64,000 bases of DNA from Formicarius rufipectus (GCA_013399695.1 VXAU01000760.1:3465610-3529609); one strand, 5' to 3'. Positions 29,901 through 44,900 are shown, counted from the first letter of the stretch. Made by a program: numbers and translations. The notes: a model not told the origin generated them from the letters alone.

Positions 29901-32900
29901 CGTGGCCCACCTGGAGCTTGTGGACAGGTAAGTGTGAATTATTTTCATCCTATTATGTTTCTAAACAGAAACAGAATAATTAGAAATTAGAATAATTAGA
30001 AATTAATGGATGACCTGTGATGCTCCAGTCAAGGCATGGCCTTCACAAAGAACTGATATTCCTGAGGTTCTCACAAAGACAACACCTTCCTTCCTGTTGG
30101 GCTGGATGCAGGACAAGCACCTGGTTAGACCTCACTCAGATACAGCACTTTTGGCAGGAGATTGGGCTCTCAAAGAACAGTTAGAAAAATTCCCAGGAGT
30201 TAATGTTTAAACCAGTTTCTAATCAGTTCCAGAGAAGGTGGCATTCATTTTAAAATCCTAAGGCTTTTTAAAGCAAGAGTTGCTAAGAGTACAATTTCTC
30301 TGTCTATCCATGCTGTCTCCCTAGTGGCTTTCCTAAAGGTCCCAGGTGCATCTAATGGAAACCTTCTGGCCAAATTGTTTAAAAGAAATAGCTTTGTAAA
30401 AAGTGATATTCTTTTTTTGTAATATTGGCAGAATACTAAAAAAAAATTTAAGAAAATCTGTAGGAGAAAAGTGAAAATCTTGAATTTCAATTTTAAGCAG
30501 TTTTTCATTCATTTTAAAATTGGTGCATTAGTATTCAGTTTAAAATTCAGTGTGAAGTTTGTGTTATCAAGGCACAGTAATATAATAATTATTTGCTAGT
30601 GATTTTGCCCATGCCTATTTGAACAAGTCTCTTGGCATTGTCTCTGTACAGCAATTACAATTTCACTTCTGGTTGCTTCTAATTACCATGTGATTGGCAA
30701 GGTCTCATGGTGTCACAACATGAAAGTTATGAGATCAGAACATTGTTTTAACCAAATGTTCAGTGTGAGGTACTGTCCTACTCCCTTCATTCTTGTAACT
30801 CTTTCTTCTCTTTCTCTTAAGACTGAGTATTATGATTATGTGGTTGGTGAAAAAGGAGATGAAGGACCCCCTGGACCTCCTGGACCAAAAGGTCAACGTG
30901 GCATGCCAGGTGAGTGGGACATCAAAACTAGAATCTTTTAGCGAGAGCAGTCCACTCAAAGGGCTTGTTGCAGGCTATCTTTTGAGCACCCAGCAACCTG
31001 CTTCTGCTTTTATAAGATTATTATCTAAACTCCCATCAGACTGCAGACTTGAAATGTGACCTGAGACATTCATTTATGGCATTATTTCCTCTTAAAAATA
31101 ATTGTCAGTATACAACAGTTGCATGAGTATTAGATTTCTACTCAGGAAAAAAACAAATTCTTATTTTATCTTTTAAGCTTAAAGTGCAGGAGATCAAAGT
31201 TTGTCATCCAAATTATTAAATAGTGACTTTGAAGAATATAAAGTGGTTTAACTCAAATTCTTAATATCTTACTTTTGCAGGGCCACAGGGTCCTCCTGGA
31301 GTTGCTGGTACACCAGGTATGTGATATGATCCAGTACCTATAATAAATTACAATGTTCTTCATCTTGGTTATACTGAATCAGCTTTGTGAAATCTTAATT
31401 TCAGGTGACTTTAGACATGCCTCTGAGTGGTAAAAAATGGTAACTCAAAAGTTTTGCTGAGTCAAGTACTCAGGTTAAAGATCATTTTAAAAAGTCTTTA
31501 GAGTCTCATTGTGATTATTTAATATATCATGAGATAAAAAAGATTTCTGGGATTTCTGTGCTTGTCTGTCACTCATCCTATTGAGTACTTACTTTGCTTT
31601 GTAATTCCACTCCTTCTTTAACTCTGTTTTTGTATTTTCTCCTCTTTGGTTAGGTGTGTCAAGACCTGGTCTGAGAGGTCCCCCAGGATTTCCTGGGCCA
31701 AAAGGAACAAAAGGAGAGAAAGGACAAACTGGCTTGTGTATTGTAGGCCCTCCAGGACCACCTGGTATTACTGGCAGACCTGGTTCTGTGGGATTACCAG
31801 GTCCTCCAGGAGAACCAGGTGATGTGTCAGTATGGTATTGATCATGACAAAGAACATATCCAGAGTCATATCAACATCTAATGCAGGAGACTATACAAAT
31901 ACATTACTTGGAGAGTATATTTTGAGTAATGTGGTGGAATATAAATTCTCTTTGAAATTTTGTTTTAGGATATTCAGGAAAACATGGATGTAGCAAAGGT
32001 CTATGCTCCGTTTCTAGTGAGTTTCTCTGGGAATATACAATGATGTCCCAATGTAAAGTTTTCTCACCTTTTTGTATTACTATGACTAAAAAAATATTCT
32101 GTATAAAACCAAAAAAGACTAATAAGAGAAAATTTGTTCTTAAAATTAATTCTTCCAAAAGTTATAAAAAAGTTGTCATATATCTGTAAAACTCAATTCA
32201 GAGGAGGCTACTTGCATACCTCTAGGGGTCTTAGTGGGCCTTAGAGCAGATTTGAATTTCAGGCAGCATGAAAATGAATCAGTAGCAGTTTATAAAACAT
32301 CTAGAAAATGTGTTGACTAGGAGTACCTCTTTAATTAGGAGTACCAACAGCATCAGGTTTCTTTTGTGAGGTATGGCCAAAACAGATTTTTCTGAAGTAA
32401 TACTAATGAAGTACTACTCTTTCATTTCACTTTAAAAATACATCTATCCCCAAATATATTAGCTTAGGAAGAGCTTAATGCATGTTCTGTTTTTCTAAAG
32501 TAATAGTAAAGGAAGCAGAATAATTCTGTGAAGAAGAAATGAACAACATTAATAATTTAGGCTTAATAAAAAGTTCACCTTCCATTTGTGGTAAAACAAA
32601 GAATTATGTTCCTGTTGATTTAAATGAAATGGAAATCCTGTCCCTACAAGGGAAGATGTATTTTGAAGTCTAGATAGAGGGATCCAGTAATCTGCTGAGA
32701 TGTACTTTGGCATTACTATATTTATCCTCGAGTACTTCTAGTTGAAGGTGTTTTGGATTTTTTCAGGCAGTTCTCTTTTAAATGAGAATAGATTATCTCA
32801 AATTGGAAGGGACCCATTAGGAGCAGAATACTCTCTCCAGTTCATACCTGCAACTTTTTTCACTCTAAGCAACTGGAGAATTGTCTGAATAGTCTGCTGC

Positions 32901-35900
32901 TGTAATGGTGCCATGCTCATTTCATTAACAGGCAGAGTGACGTTCAGAACAGGCCTGCCAGGCTTCCCTGGAGAGCCAGGATGTACCGGACCTCCAGGAC
33001 CTCCAGGAGATATTGGCATGAAAGGTCAGGTTCAGAACACTATCCCTCAGAAACAGATGGTACAATCCAGTAATCTTCATGGAGCCTCATGAGATTTTTA
33101 ATTAAATCTGAAGACACTTGACAATTTCAGGAATTTAAGAACATTCATTAGGGACAGCAAGATGTCATCCTCCCCTTGAATTTCCTCCTTTAGCTAAAAG
33201 AGCAGTGCATGTGCTAGCATGTACAGCATTGCAGAGGGTGTAGATCTTCACTGGAACAGTTACTACAGACTGGTAGGGGTTTGTGCTCTCCTCTTGGTAT
33301 ATTCAGTGCCAACAGTTGTTCTCTGAAAGAAGCTTCCTTCTGCAAATTTCACCCACAGGAGCTGCTGAACCTCTTTGCCCTTTGCCAGCCATTAGAATGA
33401 CCCTGGCTGTCACAGAGCCATATTAGTTTGAAGTGTATGTTACTTTCTTCTTTCAAGAGATTTTGCCTTACCAGTAGAGTGACTGTATCCAATTGTTTAC
33501 TAAAACTTGACTTGAAAAAAATCAGGATTTAAACCTGCCTTTTCAATTAAACATAGTTCTGATTTGCTCTCTGACCACAGGTAACTTAGTACTGTGTTGG
33601 AAGTGATCTTCCAACAAAATTGAGGCCATGACTCCACCACTCTCTGGCCAAAAATTGTTAGCCATCCTCTCTAACAAACTATGTAGCCCACTAGTTAAGC
33701 TAGACAATGACTTGCTGTGGAACAGGTAATGAATTGTTTTCATTTTAGGTGATGATGCTGGCGTGTGTATTGATTGCAGCTATATTCCGGGAATGCCTGG
33801 TCTTCCTGGTTCTCCTGGGCCACGTGGTCAGGATGGCATGCCTGGTAAATTCTTATTGTTCCTAACAGGATAATAGGAAATGCCAATAATTTTGGTTTTA
33901 GCATGAGATTCAGGTATGGGCATGTCTGCAGCCCACAGTCCCTGGACTAGCTCTGGGGTGGTAGTGGGTGTGAGAGCCTGATGCAGCTCTGTCTGCTGAG
34001 AGGAGCACAAGCTCTTCCAGAGGTGAAGTCAGAGTGCTACGAGGCTCAGGCACAGCCTGAAGCCAGGTCAGTCTGTGATGATGATGTCAGTGTAACACAC
34101 AGAAATATTCACTGCTGGGTGTGATTACTGGAGCTTGTCAAAATCCATGTCCTTGCTTTCATTTTTCTTTACTCAGTGTGCTGTTTCTTTTGCAGGTAGA
34201 GAAGGAACAACAGGTCCAAAAGGTTCTCCAGGTTCTCCGGGAACACCGGGGTTTCCAGGGGCTCAAGTAAGACTTTAGTTTTTCAGATTAATGTTCACAT
34301 CCCACAGGAATTATTTCAGAGAAACCTCACAGCTAGTGTTACCTGCAGTGTCATACTGGGTGATCTCAGCAGGTTTTTTTCCTGTAGCAAGGAATGTGTC
34401 ACCTGGGAGCTGAGGTAGAGCCTGTGATGTATGGCTGACCTATCTTGACATGAGCCTGGTTTGCTCAGTACAGCAAGTTCAGCCCAGGCAGTGAGTCAGG
34501 TAAATAAATACCTGTGCAATTAAGCTGTGCTGCATTTCATGATGGTGACACTGCTTCTTCTGTCTGGTGTGGGTCATTTATCCTCTGTTCTTCTGTAATC
34601 GTGGTGGTGGCTGTAAAGCATATATGGATTTGTGTGCTGTGATCTTTGTCAGACTTCTTTCTTACTTTTCTTGTTTCCAGGAATTGCTAAAGTCACAGCT
34701 GTGCAGAAAAACTTGCTTCTCATAATACCCTCTTGGGAAACATTGTAAAGAGGGAAGGCTGACACCTGCTGCCACATACATACCATTTGGTGGTTCTAGC
34801 ACTGAAACAGTTTTGATTACTCTGTTCCAGGGGCATCCAGGCTTTAGGGGAGACCAAGGACAGAAAGGATCAAAAGGTGAGCCAGGATATGTGTATCCAG
34901 AAGGGCCAAAAGGTGAGCGAGGAGATCCAGGAGCCAGAGGAGAAAAAGGAAGAAGAGGTTCAAGTGGATTTCTGGGAAGACCTGGCTCTAAAGGATCCAA
35001 GGGTTTTAAAGGTGAAGAGGTGGGTATGCACTGTTTGAAATTAATGTACACATGAAAACCTGACAGTATTTTATCTTGTACAGAAGTTTCTTGCATCTAT
35101 GCAGATACTTCAACAGAATATCCCCTACCTGACTTAGAGTACTGTCCTCAGTTATACCAACCAATATGCAGGGAAGAATGAGAGGAAATGCTTTTATGCA
35201 GATGGAGATGAGGCCAGTGTAGGTACACATTGCTGGAAAACCTCAGCAGCCTATTCATGTGTTAGTTTGGGTATTGGTATTGGAGCGCTATACTGGATTC
35301 CTAGGATGAATAAGACCTTTTAAAAAAGAGATGTTTTCCCTGACTACTTATAATGCTTAATAATTCAAATAGTTCCTGTTCAGTCTTTAAAGGTTAATCT
35401 TCAGTCAGGACTGAGAGAACAAAAAGGCTGGGAGGACTGACCTGAAAACTAGAATCATTAGGGCAGAGCTCAGCAGAAACAAAAAGTGACCATTATTGTT
35501 GTGTTGTGTTGGCTGAGAAACTGTTAACATGATTCCAGGTATAACTGTCTCTAAATCTGACTCCACAGCATTCAAGGAAATCAGAGCTGAGTTGCCTTTT
35601 TTTTTTTNCATCTTTAAAACAGAAAAAAAAGTGTGCAGTGTAATACCACATTGTTTGAAAAAATCAGACTATTGTATTTATTTGTATTATTTCCTTCTTA
35701 GTGACCCTCTCTTTGTAACCATCGATGTTAAAATTTATATTCATTTAATCACAAGTAAATAAGAGGAAAAATTTCTCTTAAATTAGCAGAGCTACTCTAT
35801 TACTAAAATAATAGAAGATTATATTCAGAGAATCAGGCATTGTGTTGTAAAAACTGGTGTGGAAAGCAATTAATGCTTGGTATACATGTGTAATCATTAG

Positions 35901-38900
35901 GGATTGGCTGGGTCAAAAGGAGATAGAGGACGACCTGGATTGCCTGGCAGACTTGGTCTTCCCGGAGAAATGGGGCTTCCTGGACTGCCAGGATATGGAC
36001 CACCAGGAATAAGAGGTTTTAAAGGCTCTAAAGGAATACCAGGATCACCTGGATTACCTGGAGATGCTGGTTTGTAACTTCCTATTTTACCCTCTTTAAC
36101 CTGTGTTAAAGAATACTTGGTGAAAATTGCAGAGGTAGATTGAAGTCAAAGACATGATTTTTGAAACATAGGAAGCTTTTCCTTTCCATGAGATTTCCAT
36201 AGCATTGTTCCAACTTTGGTCCCACTGAAGATATCAGCAAAAGTCCAGGTTCATAAGATAGTTGAGGCTGGAAGGGACTCTATGTATAGTCCAAACTGCT
36301 TCTCAGAGCAGGGACATCAAACCAAGTTACTCATGGCTTTATCTAGTTAGTCCATGAAAATCTCTAAGGACAAAGACAGCACATTATCTCTGGGCAACCT
36401 GTTCCAGGGCTTGACTGTCCTCACTGTGGAAAAAAAAATAAAATTATTTAAATATGCACCTAGTCATTATCAGTAGTGTGGGATAAGTCAGCAGGGTGAA
36501 ACATGAAGGGCATAATAATTTCTGAGTGTTGAAAACATAGCAGTGTATGTATTTACAGGCAAGCATAATCTGGAAGACCTCAGCTGAATGTCAGATGTAG
36601 TCAAGGTTGCTTAAAGATAATGCCCATTGAGTCTTTATGACATGAAGATGCAGATTAAGCATTTCTCAGTTGCAACATTTTCCTACTGACTTTGTGCTTC
36701 CTTTTCGGAGTCTCCACTAGACTGCAGGAGGGCTGAGAGGAAGACTGCAGGTGGGCTTGGTGTCAGTAAAATGATTTTATTTTATGAAAGCAGGTTCTGA
36801 AGGCTTTTTAAAGTCTGTTGGATTTTCAGAAACATGGAAACTGTAAAGACTGTGTTTTTAACCAATTAGATTGATCACTGATATTTTTAAATGCTCAAGA
36901 TTACATGCAACCAAACTATATGCATTTTTACTATTTGATTATATGTTTACTGAAGGTCTGAAAGGGGAGACCAGTAGAGCAACTCCATTGCCTGCATTGC
37001 CAGGACCTCAAGGACCAGATGGCTTACCTGGACCCCCAGGAGTGCCTGGTGAGTACATCTGCACTAAATACAGGCAAAATCAGAGATAAACTGATTGGAA
37101 TTTCTCTCCCAGCTTTGACCAGCTATAACTGTTGGGGTGCTTTGAAAAGACTATAAAAAGGATTTCTGTGGTACAGAAACTATGGAATTAGCTGTAACTT
37201 TCAAGAAAACTAGTGGAAATGGATGTGAATAGGAAGGGCACACAGGGCCATGTCCATGGTGTGCAGTGTGGTAGAGATTCCAAGCAATCCTCTGCATGTG
37301 CTGCATTTGGTGCATGTGCTGCAGCTTGTATAACCAGAGAGGTGCCTCTGGCATAGTTTTGTCAAAAGCATATCCCACCTTATAGTGGGACTGCTGCAAC
37401 CTTAAAAATAGAAGGAAAGAAATCTGGTTAAAGCAGTCAAAAAAGTAACAGTATTATTGTGTCTTTGTTACTTTTGAGGTGACTGTTACCCTCTACTGAA
37501 CTAAAACATTAAGAACCTGAGTTTTCTTTTTTTTGGAGTGGGGTTCAGACTTGGATTCTTGAGATTCTTTTTGATTGCTGGTATCTTAAATTTTTTGAAC
37601 GGATCAAAGGACAGTAAGTGATAGTCAGGGTAACCATAATGTATATTTGCTTGGGTTTTATAGAACTGTAGTCCTTAAAATTGCCCTGGACAGCATAGGA
37701 AATTTTTTTACAGTTTTATGATCCTTCCGTTTCAAGCCTCAGCCCTGTAATGTGTGTTTGTATCCTCTCAACAAGTGGAAGATTTGTATCTGCATGTAGC
37801 TGTTCCTTGGAGTCTGGAATTTGGCCAGATTGCAGGAGAACTGAACTCACAGACTCACACCTGCCCTGATACTGTGAATGCAATTAGCATTTTAACTGGG
37901 AAAACTGCAGTGGAGGACAAACGGTGTCTAAGTTCTAACATAATCTACAGTCATGTCCTAATTAGTAGTGGTAAACTATATTGCAACTAATCTTACAAGT
38001 TGATGTTCTGTGGTAAGCTCCTTCAGTTTACTTGTTTTCTTTGTACAGGCAGGGTTGGAGCAAGAGGTCTGCCAGGTGATTCAGGACATTCAGGGCCTAC
38101 AGGTGACACAGGCTTTCCAGGGCTTGGGTTTCCTGGAAACCCTGGTCCAAAAGGTAAAATACTCTTTTTGATCTTCTTCCAAATGAAACTAAAACCATAG
38201 AAATCTACCTTTATTTTTTTTTTTCCTTAGTGCACCCTAAAAATAATTAACAAGTTAAAACAAAAATAGATTAACGAACATTCATCTGACAGGTAACTGT
38301 GTTTAGCAGTCTCATAATTTACTGCCTTAAGTCATAGAAATTGTAAAATTTGAAATATTTTGCAGTATTTCAGAGTATCAAGTATCAAAGCTGAGAGTAG
38401 GAAGACATTTTTAGACATTGATGCTTTCTGGAATACTGCCCAAACAGGTGCAGCCATCCCATCTGAGTGCCACACTTACTTCAGATGGATTCTCTTTACC
38501 TGGATATGTGTTTACAGAGGCAGAGCTTTATAAGTCAGATATTTTTAATGAATTTTAATTCTGTGCAATGCAATATCTGTTCTACTGTGAAGGTAATAGA
38601 AAGCATTTTGAATACTGCAAATTTTGCCATGGCCATGCAAGGTCACCCCTCTGAACACTAGAAATACTTAGAAATTCTCATAATTCTGTAAGGGCAGGAC
38701 AAAAAAAAATAAAAGCTGTGCTACTAAAACTGCTACCAGTCTGCTTGTTAGAGGAAACAGTAGGGTACTGACATCAGACTCTCTGTTAAATAATTGATGT
38801 GAAGCAAGTAACCAGTGTTGCAGTCAACACTGGGGGAATACAGACTGGGGACTATGTAAGGAACTAGGTGCTGAGTGTCACAGCAGCTCTGAACCAAATG

Positions 38901-41900
38901 CAGCCTTCAGCTGGTGTAAGAGGCTTACAACTGCATCCATATAGATACCCATTTTTGAAAAAAAGTGATAACCAGAGCATCTGTACTGCCATTTAATTCC
39001 TTCTGCAGGAGATAAAGGCCTTGCAGGAGGCAGAGGGTCACCAGGTTGTGAAGGAAAGACTGGAGATCCAGGCCGAGCTGGAAACCTAGGACAACCAGGA
39101 GAAAAGGTTTGTTTAGAAATACAGCACAGTCTTTTCCATAGGTCCCAATTTATTCCCAATAAATGTAAGGAATATAGGAGTAATGCACAAATTATGAAAT
39201 TAAATTCTTTATATAAAACGGGGCTCCAGCAAAAATTTTAAGTTCAAATACAGAATTCTGGAACTCCAAGTGTTTGGGATGTTTTCCTACTTCAGTTTCC
39301 AGAGCTGAAGGATGATATTGCATTGCTTATGGGAAGCAGATTAAGTCCACAGCTTCTGAAAAGATGGCTGTTCAGAAATAGCCAATAAGCACATATTTCA
39401 TGGAGGTCAGTGGCAAGTAAGTATATCTTTAATTAAGCAAATGCTCTGTTGAATTAAAGCATGAAGGAAGTAGATTGGAGTTAATACTGAGGCCACTCTT
39501 GCTGATTAACAGAAACTAATCTTCTGATGGTATATGTAAATGTAAGATTCTTTACTACTCTATAATGAGGATTCAAATTTGAACAAAATATTCACACTTA
39601 CATGTTTTGAAAAAGTGACATTTCTCTTGTTTGTGTGTATGTGCTCATATGCCATTCTTTTGTGTAGGTTCTGACATAACGAAGTAAGGGGGTTGAGTCT
39701 GTGGGAGAGTTTTATTATTATTTAATCTATGTTTGATGCCATAGAATAGCTGGACATGAAGTGGCCTCTGTTGTCTGAGTATATCATCAGTGACTGGCAG
39801 AAGCTCAGGTCTAGTGACCTGCTTTAGGAGCATATTGGCTTGATGATACTGAAAGCTAGTACCCAAAACAATCAGCAGCTTAGTCAGCAAAACCCCCCCG
39901 ACTAATTCAAGCTTTCCAGTCAGGGAATACATTTGGGACATTAGTAATAAAACCAGTCTTCATGGAAAACAATTTTTAGAAGGAGGATTTTTTAAAGAAA
40001 AAGCAACAACTGACTGAATATTCAAAGACATATCCAGGTACTGACCTTGATTATTTAAAAAAATATTTTGATAAAAATATAACTATCACATAAAAATAAA
40101 GGAAAACCTGTATTTGCACAAACTTCAACCATACTTTCAGATAGAGGTCCAAAGATTTTCATAGCTACAGAAAGCACCCCAATGCAATAAAGACCAAATG
40201 GAAGGAAGTGTCTTACGTTGCCCCACAGAAACTACTTACAGTTAGGAGACAAAATTTAGAAGCTGTCTAGGTGCATTACTGCTTTGGTATGGAACCTGCA
40301 GCTGGTCAATAAGGAGCATCCACTGGTCTCTGAACTGAAGCCATTAGAAATTATACTGAAAGATTCACAGGGAATAAAGAGAATTACCCTGTTAAAATAA
40401 ATTAATTGTTCGCATCGTGGAGAAAATATTTTGGCTGATTTGCAAAGGATAGCAGGTTGTTTACATTTCCCTCTGTGTTGCAGGGTGACCCAGGCATGGC
40501 TATTCCTGGAGAGCCAGGTCGACTGGGTTCACCAGGAGGTCATGGCATTCCTGGCTTAAAAGGTGAAGGTGGACTTCCAGGACTCCCAGGTCTACCAGGA
40601 CATCCTGGACTTGATGGTGCTGATGGCCTCAGAGGTGACATTGTCAAAAAAGCTCAGGGAGCACATCAATTCAAACAATTTTCACTCAAAGCCTGAAACT
40701 TATGTTTAATATGGTTGTGAATCCCGTGTCCTTTCTTTTAGGAGATCGTGGCTCACCTGGAGTTCCTGGAGATCCAGGTTTTCCAGGAAAACCTGCTGAA
40801 TGTCTTATTGGCCTGCCAGGTTTGCCAGGTGGCCGGGGAGCTACGGGCCCACCAGGTAGGACCTTCTGAACTGAAAGTGTCATTTGGCTGGATGAGTCTG
40901 GGTTTTGTTTCTGCCTTCCAATGGCCTGAGGAAGCTGAAATAGCCCCTTCATGTTAGTTATAGAACAGCATGCAAGGAAATATGCGCCCATTTACAAGAT
41001 GCTCTTTCTGCAGATGGGAAGCAAGCACATGCACTGATGAAGGTAGATTAATATTTAGAGTCTGTTGTACGGTATGAAGAGTAATCATAAACTGACCCAA
41101 GTTCTGCAGAAGAAAGGATATTTCAGTCATATTCCTCTCTGGGACTGAGCTTAGATTCTGTGATGCAACATGATTGATAACAATGTAAAAGAAAGGAAGA
41201 GTTCAGCTACCTAGAAAAACAGTTCAGGGTCCCAAAAGTACCTGCATATACTCCATGATGTTTGTTTGAAAAGAAACACACTCAGGTACCCAGCACAGTC
41301 CTTCTCCTGTATCTGATCTCAAAGGATTTATTTTTTTAGAGAATGAATGCAGAATGGGCGGGTTTTCATGTTTGTTTGTTTGTTTGTTTGTTTTTTCCTT
41401 TGTCTGAGAAAGAACAGAACTGTCTACTCTTGCCTTTTTTTTTTTTCCATCTGCCTTTTCAAAAAACTCAACCTTCAGCTCTTCTGAGATTTTCTAAACA
41501 TGTATGTTGTCTCACAGGTCTAATGTTTAGCACTCAGAGAGAGTTCAAGCAGAGTTTTATGCTCATGATAGCAAGATAAAGATGAAGGTTTATTTTTCAG
41601 ACATGTACCATACTACACTGTCATGCATTTTTCTTAGGAGGAAGAGGTTCACAAGGTTCAAAAGGAAGACTAGGTCCTCCTGGCTTGAGTATCCCAGGAA
41701 TGCATGGAAACCCTGGGGAACCTGGACTAATGGGTCTTCAGGGAAATACCGGATTACCTGGTCCCAAGGGGCAGTATGGAAGGCCAGGAATCTCTGGTGT
41801 GCCAGGTAAGAATTCCCCAAATAGTTGTTTTGACATAGCAGTTAAGTCAGCCTTTGCAAAAGGTGTCAGTCCTGATTTTCCAGTTTGAAGATGCTGAAAT

Positions 41901-44900
41901 ATTTTTCCATCAATAGGTTATCTATATGAGATCAGCTGTAATATAGATCTAGATGGAAATATGGAATCTGTAATAGAGATCTGTATGGAAAACTTCCTTA
42001 AATGATGAGCATATTTTGATGCTGTCATAAAACAGAATGGAATTTTCTCTAACAGGCTTCTGTGAACAGTTTTACACTTTTTCTTGTACAGTGATGTCTG
42101 TGCAGTAGGACATAAAATAGTTCACATTCAAAGTAACTCCCCAGCATAGTATGTGTGAAGTGCTTAGTTCATTTTCAGCATTGCTTTTCAAACAGATAGC
42201 TTGCAATGCCATCTTCTTTTTCTTAGAAAGCAAGTTCAGATCTTGAGTGTAACAGAGTTGTCAGATCAAGCTCTGTCACTAAGCAGAGCTAACTTTAAGG
42301 AGGGTCAGCAATCCATGTGTGGTTGACTTGGGTTTGCTTGGGTTTTTTTCAGAAATGTGTTCAAGTTTGATTTGAAGAATAAAATAAATCAGTCATGTAA
42401 TGCTTCTTATTTCTAACCAAGGTTTTTCCTTAGTATCAAATCATTACTCTGTGGGAAGGAGATGGCACATACCTTTTCATATAGAGAATCTGTAAAACTG
42501 ACTCAGTTATGCTGATGTAGACATTTGAGGGGAGTTGTCGTGTCCCAGCTGGCCTTCAACTCCTGAGCCAGAAAGGATTGTCCTCCTCATGCATCTCATG
42601 ACAGATCTCCTGTGCCTGTTGGATATCTCAGTTACATTATCCTCACTGTAACTTATTTCATTCATTGATAGAAGATGTTGCAGCTACTAATTTATGGGAG
42701 TTTGGACATTCTAAGTCCTGTTCTTGTGGTTAAAGATGAGAAAACTGGCTTGGGCAGCTACAGAAACAGAAAAAAAAAATAAAATAAGCAATTCAACACT
42801 GCTATTACAGACATATGTGTAGTTTTCTGAAGTAATGTTCTGTTTAACTGATCAAATACTAACAAATATGTTCCAATTGCTTCAATTCCACAGGCTCACG
42901 GGGAGAGCCAGGGATGATGGGCCTTTTAGGAATTCCAGGACCCCCTGGTGTGATGGGACGACCAGGTAGTCCGGGTATCAGAGGCAAGTAACCAGAGTAT
43001 CTGCCTTCATTATTACTTAGAATATGGGAACTTCCATGCTGAAGTTAGTCTTATGATCCATTTGATGTGTATTACCACTCCAGAGTACACATGTCACGCT
43101 GGAATTACTGGAATTTCTTTGAGCTGCGGTAAATCTTTGTCTTCTCTACATTTGCAGTCCACAGACTGAACGACAACATTGTATTTTTTTAGCAGTTTTG
43201 GACTTGCCACCTTTTCTGTTTCATTGGTCTTTGTCAAAGTGGCTGGTGATTTGCTAAATAAAGAGCAGAGCTCTATTTTTTCCATTCCATATGGATACCA
43301 TTATTAGATCTATTCCACAGATACCTATACAACATGATTATAGGTGTATTCAGTATAAGAAATCATTACTGTCTCTTGCCATAATCTGTACTCATAGATG
43401 TTTTATTGACGATAGCAGTAGTTAAGCCAGTTTAGGTTGTTGATTGGAATATATATTTACATGTATAAATTACAATTGCCCTTGAAGACTGGCAGTTACT
43501 TTGCTTCCTTTACCATATCATCTAGTCGGGTTTCTTCAGAAAATTTCATTCTGTTTTCTTGCAGGCTCTTCTGGTTTCCCAGGAATAAAGGGAAGAAAAG
43601 GCTTTCTTGGAGAAAAAGGTGAACCAGGTGATAAAGGTTTTCCTGGACCATCTGAGACCTTGGTTGGTATTGGGGATAAAGGAGAACAAGGATTAAAAGG
43701 TACACATTCGTTGTTCTGTCATTCAGAACTAGTCAGGGTTGTAATATATGTCGCATAGTGGACTCTAAAACATGGAACAAACTGGCTCTACTACTGAGAG
43801 TATTCACATGGCTTTAAAATAATTACTGATAAACACTGTAACTGCCTTTTTATTTATGGGATAGTTGGATATTGTGCTGAATTTTTATTTCAACAAATCT
43901 GTATTCCTTTAAAAACCTCTTATTTTAATGCTAAACCAGTAATAATATGTCAGTTGTGCCAGGAGGCTTATATACATATGTTCTATAGATTTATGTTTTT
44001 ACACATTTAGTACCCTGTGAGCACAGAAATGGGTGCACTTACCAACTGGATGTTGGATTGCAGAGACATTGAATCTGCTCAGAAGTACCTGACAGAAGAA
44101 CTCCTTTGCAATATTAATATGGAGTCTCTGTATAGAAGTTGTACATGCTTAACTAACTCTACCTGGATTTTTGTGCCAATATTTTCCCATGGAAGCTTTC
44201 AGGAGCTTCCTTTTGTCTCCACACAAAAACCACAAAAGGCATTTAAATGTGGGCTTGTGTTTTCCTTATGTATGTTCAGAGTGAAAATCCTATGTTCTGC
44301 TTCTGTTTCACTGAAGAGTTATTAAATTTTAAACTTTGTCTAAAACTTACATTCTAAACTGTTGATTTGTAATTTATTTTTTTTAAATGAAACTTTGTTT
44401 TAGGCGTTCAAGGAAGAATGGGTCTGAGGGGAGAAAGAGGAGATGTTGGTGTGCAAGGGCCCCCAGGTCCTGATGGGTCTGAAGGAATACCTGGTGTACC
44501 AGGTATGGAATATTTATGTTGGAAATGACTGTGTCCTGTGGGCAGTGAGATGCTACGGTCTCAATGCACATCAACGTGGCTCCAGAAGCAGCACCACCTT
44601 TTCTCTGTTAACTCTGAAGTTTTTCCAAGAATTCTGAAACTGAGCAAGTTCAAAAGCTGCTGTTTGAAAGTCATAGCAGCTACCACCAAATGGCTTTTTT
44701 CTTTCAAATCTAGACCGTTGTTTGGGGTGACAAGTAGAAAATAATATTAAATCCTGAATAATAATGACTTTAAATCTGATGAAGCCAGTGAATAGAAATC
44801 GATACCTATGAAAAGTGAAGTTTGAATTACCAGTATTATTTTAAAATAATTCTAAAATATCAAATGTAGAGTTGTATACAAAAATATTTTAGATGCTTTT

